A stretch of 64,000 bases of DNA, from positions 2,666,001-2,730,000 of the forward strand of contig JAVTLE010000016.1 of assembly GCA_033439295.1 (NCBI GenBank), given 5' to 3'. This DNA is from Deuterostichococcus epilithicus. Its lineage: Eukaryota > Chlorophyta > Trebouxiophyceae > Prasiolales > Stichococcaceae. The notes below the pieces were generated by a model. That model was given only the letters and a program-made list of their open reading frames with translations, was not told the DNA's origin and made no database searches. Shown one piece after another: positions 60,645-64,000 of this stretch. A program made the translations under genes and the position numbers. Numbering within the stretch: the first letter of the stretch is position 1; every line of letters begins with the position of its first letter.

Positions 60645-62676
60645 ATGCTGCGGCTAGCAGCCCGTAGGACGGCCAGCCAGGTCAGTGTGCGATCAGCAGA
60701 GCGTGCATCCACTTCGTGTCAGTGCTGCAGTTGGGTGGGGCGTGTGCCTCAGACATCGCCCGAGCTCGATGGCATGCCTGATTTGCCACACCTCCATCGT
60801 CGCCTGAACGATGTGTGCAATAATCATAAGCGGAAAGCCCCGGGCGATGCGCCTGCAGCTGGAAATGCGCAGCCATTGTGCACTGCACCTGGCAACCAGC
60901 GCAATAACGCTGCGGAGCTGCCGCTAGCATCCCTCCGCTGTCCCTCAGTGCATGCCACAGAACTCCTCCATGCCGGACCAACGGGCCAGCCTGACGCCGC
61001 GAGATGCATGGCCAATCCGCAGGTGCAGGGGTATGCCGCAGTGTCGGCGGGCCAGGCGCGCGGCTTTGCCGCGCCCGCGCCAGCGGCGAAGGCCGACCTC
61101 GACTGGGACGCCCTGGACACCTCCATCGCCTCGGAGGGCGGCAAGCGGGAGCTTGCCCAGCTGCGCACCACCTACCTGGACGTGCAGCAGAAGCTGGACG
61201 AGATGACAAAGGTTAGAGACAAACCCGGTTCCAAACCGGCTTGAAGAGCTTGCGCAATGCACATGTTGTCTGCGAACGAACAAGCAGCTATGCACACCTG
61301 TTGACAGGCCTGAGCCACCCTCAATGCACGCTGCCGGTGCATGGCATGTACAGAGGCTCATCCAGAATGGTGTCTATTCAGCGGCAGCTGTTCGGCGCCT
61401 GGTATCTTTGCAGCGGCAGTAGCACGGCGCCGCTGGTGTCGCGGCAATGTTTGGCCCAGGCTCCGCCAGAAGATGCCAGGCTCCGCTTGCCAAAAAACTT
61501 CAAGTGACTCAAAACTGCCTGCCGTGTGTCCAGGAGCCGGAGCCGATCAACTGGGCGCAGTGGAAGAAGGAAGTTGATCCCCAGCTGGTGGACGCCTTCC
61601 AGAAGGCCTACGACAGTGAGTGTCAGTTGAATCTATCATCTGCTGGCGGACACAGTTCAAATGGCGTGTAGCCACAGGTGGCACAGGCCATTCATTTGGC
61701 CTGCGGCGGTGAGTGCCTGCACTGTTGCCAAGCAGCCACAGATTTGCGCCTCGTGAGTGTACCTCACGAGTGTGATCTGCGAGGTGTGGTTCCAATGTTA
61801 CACCCCTGCGGTACTTTGTAATGGCAGCAGGTGCACCATGCGCCAGGCATATGCTCGACCGTTTAAACATGCATGGGTTGGCGACCTGTGAGAGCCTGAT
61901 TTCGCTTGAGAAGCTGCCAAGTGGCCCTGCCGGATACGGTGCTTCTTTTAGACCTTCAGCACGAATGGATGGTGTCTCGTGTTACCCTGCAGGCCTGCCG
62001 CTCCCCCATTTCCAGGACACCGGGCTGGGGGCGGAGCAGCAGACGATTCCTTCTTTGTGACCCCCTCCGATCCTGCTGACACCACCTCGTTTGGCACACT
62101 TGCAGGCATGCCGCTGCCGGAGTACCAGGACTCGGGGCTGGAGGCGGTGCAGAAGACGTTCGACGACCTGCTGGTGCAGGCGGGCGAGCTGTCGGCGCAC
62201 TCGGAGAAGCGCATGGGCGAGATCCAGAACGAGATCAAGGCCATTGACGCCGAGCTGGTGGGTTGTATAGGGTTCATGGTTTAGGGTTGCCTCCCCCTGA
62301 CGGCACTGCCCACGCAGTGTTAACGGGTGGCAGCGCCCGCCTGTGGTCGTGTGGCTCCCCCATTCCAAGGTGTGCCAAAGTAGAAAGTGCAGTATGTACA
62401 GCATTGAAGTAGATCAACTACTGACATGGCAGGCAGGGCCAAGACTGGCTGGAGCGGCGGTGGCTTTGGCATGCTGGAGGCAGTGCAGACAGGCTTCCCT
62501 GCAGGCGCCCGCGTGCGGTGCATCCTGCATCCTGCTGCTTGCACATCACAAGGGTCCTAATTTCCATGGTGCAGGACCGGGTGGCCAAGCTGACGATTGA
62601 CGACGTGCTAGAGGCGGAGCCGGAGCTGGGCAGGCGCATCCATGCCGAGATCAGCGAGGGCAAGTTCATCCCCTAA
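60645..62676 (+). CDS. ATPQ: Mitochondrial ATP synthase subunit d
   Basis: Five phase-consistent exons, 60645-60680, 61023-61211, 61534-61615, 62106-62257 and 62575-62676, give 186 residues. The first exon is a basic start (MLRLAARRTASQ) and the second continues the mitochondrial presequence. The mature part has LDWDALDTSIASEGGKREL, LRTTYLDVQQKLDEM, the conserved EPEPINWAQWKKEVDPQLVD with AFQKAYDSGMPLPEYQDSG, a helical stretch (SEKRMGEIQNEIKAIDAEL), and LTIDDVLEAEPELGRRIHAE as in plant ATPQ. Subunit d is part of the peripheral stalk linking F1 to Fo. The intron before exon 4 holds a decayed copy of that exon with an in-frame stop (61993-62060). Confidence 0.92.
61993..62060 (+). pseudogene. 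Decayed duplicate of ATP synthase d exon 4 (possible poison exon)
   Basis: After a CAG acceptor at 61990-61992 the sequence reads, in the phase of exon 4, GLPLPHFQDTGLGAEQQT, against GMPLPEYQDSGLEAVQKT in the real exon starting at 62106 (11 of 18 residues identical). It then hits TGA at 62058-62060. The acceptor is retained; there is no equivalent donor. Confidence 0.8.
62277..62288 (+). repeat. Interstitial telomere-like motif
   Basis: Reads tggtttagggtt, in the last intron of the ATP synthase d gene. Confidence 0.55.
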
Positions 62677-64000
62677 GCTGCGGGGACAAGGTCATGGTGT
62701 GCGGGGGCGGGTCGCCGCGGACTGAGGCTGATGAGAGGCGCTGGCTGCGCTGGAGAGGTGGCCGGCGGGCGGCTGCCTCTGGCTGCCTCGTGGTGCCTGG
62801 GCTGGCTGGAAAGTGTGCTAGAGGCCCGTGACCCCTGCCCGCGGTCAGGTCTGGCACGGTGCGTGTGTCCTTTGCCATGGGCGGGGCATGCAGCCGGCGT
62901 TGCCATCGCAGCACATTTTCCAGGGGTTACCCTGTACTGGTGAAGCACATCGGCACCGGGGCGATAGCGCGCCCTTGGGTTCTGGGGGACCAGCGCTCGA
63001 ACCAAAAGTTTGGCGCAGCACATCGCAGCACACACTGCAAGCACTCGACGCCTGACTTGCTGACCGTTTGCTCGTACCTACCAGACTGTCCGCGACTTGG
63101 TCTTGACGTCGGGCACCATGGTGGGGGAGGGGGGGCAACCGACCCCCCTCCCCCCACCCTGCTACCTTANTCCCTCTGGNTAGCCTGAGGGGTTCAGCCA
63201 GCAGACAGNCCCCTTCCCCCACACCCCNCATGCGGGCTCCCTCCCCCACCCCGCCGCCGCCGCAGCAGCACCATCATGGGCAAAATGTCAGCTGGCCATG
63301 TCATCCATCTGGGTGGTGCAGTTGACTTGGGGCTTCAAAGCAAAGCACACCCCAATGAGCGCTGTCCAGCCAGACATGCACCTGTGCTGAGCATGCACAG
63401 CTCAACCTTCGTGTGCTAGGGTGGGGGTAGGGGTGGCGTGGGGCTGGGGCTTCAGCAGCATTGACCCCTCGCTCCCCCCACCCATGGCGGCAGCCGGCAG
63501 TCACCCCCCAGGGGTACCCTGCATGGTGGNGGGAGGGGAAGGGGGGGGTGGCTGCCTTACCCCTCCGCCCACCACAGCTTGACCCCCTACCCCACCCCAT
63601 GGTGCCCGACGTCAACAAGTCGCGGAGCCTGCTACACCTTGACGACCAGCAAAGCACCTCGCCGCAGCAGTGCCCCACTGCCGACCGCGTGGCAGGCGCA
63701 TGCCTGTGCCTGCGCCCAGCGGTTCTCGCGTGGCCCCTCGTAGCCCTTGACGACACAAATGCATGCTGAAGGATCCTCCACCTGCTGTCCAGATGCCAAT
63801 GCTGTTGCATCACCTTGTGCCAGCTGGGGAGGCAGCTGTCAGGGTTTTGCAAAGGGCAAGCCCCAGAATTGGGCAGGAGCTGTCCGCCAGATTCCATTGC
63901 TGTACTTGGCGCGATCGTGATTACAAACCAAACAATTAGCCACCATAAGTTGCACAGGAAGGCTGAGGAGGCAGCGCCAATCGAGGATCCGGCTGGGTGA
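62677..64000. other. Gene-free right end with C/G-rich tracts
   Basis: No gene recognised in about 1.3 kb. Around 63120-63270 and 63420-63600 are runs of G or C with several unresolved bases. A minus-strand stretch near 63760-63640 (VVKGYEGPRENRWAQAQACA) is coding-like but isolated and may be part of a mobile element or a gene beyond the window. Confidence 0.4.
63086..63640. repeat. Inverted repeat pair flanking G/C-rich DNA
   Basis: About 33 bases at 63086-63120 (ccgcgacttggtcttgacgt onward to ggcaccatgg) recur in reverse complement at about 63598-63632 with one or two differences. Both arms continue into G-rich runs facing inward. Read outward, both arms start with ATGGTGCCCGACGTC. Could be the ends of a small mobile element or an inverted duplication. 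Confidence 0.65.

Noticed and set aside
1-64000. CRISPR arrays, bacterial operons, prophage or integrase signatures
   Set aside because: The tandem repeats are coding minisatellites without spacers, and the gene structure is clearly nuclear eukaryotic.

Overview
This 64-kb window is nuclear DNA of a GC-rich, intron-dense eukaryote, most likely a Chlorella-like (trebouxiophyte) green alga. Almost every gene is split by short GT-AG introns. A chloroplast-type inorganic pyrophosphatase, a mitochondrial ATP synthase subunit d, a plant-type DUF506 protein and a MINIYO/RPAP1 homologue sit together. Short plant-type telomere motifs (TTTAGGG) are scattered through introns and spacers, and several secreted proteins carry long Pro/Thr linkers. 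The clade is inference; the gene identifications rest on motifs and on reading-frame continuity across splice junctions. Exon models marked 'phase-consistent' were checked by hand: every inferred intron keeps the frame.

Layout. 1-7072 (-): a secreted or membrane protein with a resolved N-terminal exon chain (4446-7072) and a very long Pro/Thr-rich C-terminal part (1-4272, running off the left edge) that contains a 12-bp minisatellite. 9184-11760 (-): DUF506 protein with a disordered tail. 13112-14141 (+): PIG-H, a subunit of the first enzyme of GPI-anchor synthesis. 14668-19091 (-): Anp1/Mnn9-like (GT62) type II membrane glycosyltransferase. 20161-22854 (+): soluble inorganic pyrophosphatase. 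23955-26348 (+) and 30174-31832 (+): two related Cys-cassette/Pro-Thr proteins with GPI-type tails, flanking a fasciclin GPI protein at 27129-29818 (-). 32350-41940 (+): RPAP1/MINIYO homologue. 43374-47934 (+): single-pass membrane trypsin-like protease. 49574-51161 (+): secreted Lys/Pro-rich protein with a C-type-lectin-like domain. 52604-58606 (+): about 1250-residue zinc-knuckle protein. 59470-60190 (-): weak coiled-coil gene. 60645-62676 (+): ATP synthase subunit d. 62677-64000: no gene seen; C/G-rich DNA with an inverted repeat.

Two themes run through the window. One is cell-surface chemistry: six predicted extracellular or membrane-anchored glycoproteins lie near a GPI-synthesis subunit and a mannosyltransferase-like enzyme. 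The other is segmental tandem duplication inside genes. Partial, decayed copies of an internal exon sit in the adjacent intron of three unrelated genes (GT62, protease, ATP synthase d), a Cys-cassette exon is doubled in a fourth, and shorter tandem copies (22, 29 and 59 bp) lie in introns. Several introns need a GC donor to keep frame. About 15-20 isolated N characters occur; at least one (56993) must hide a length error because the frame changes there.
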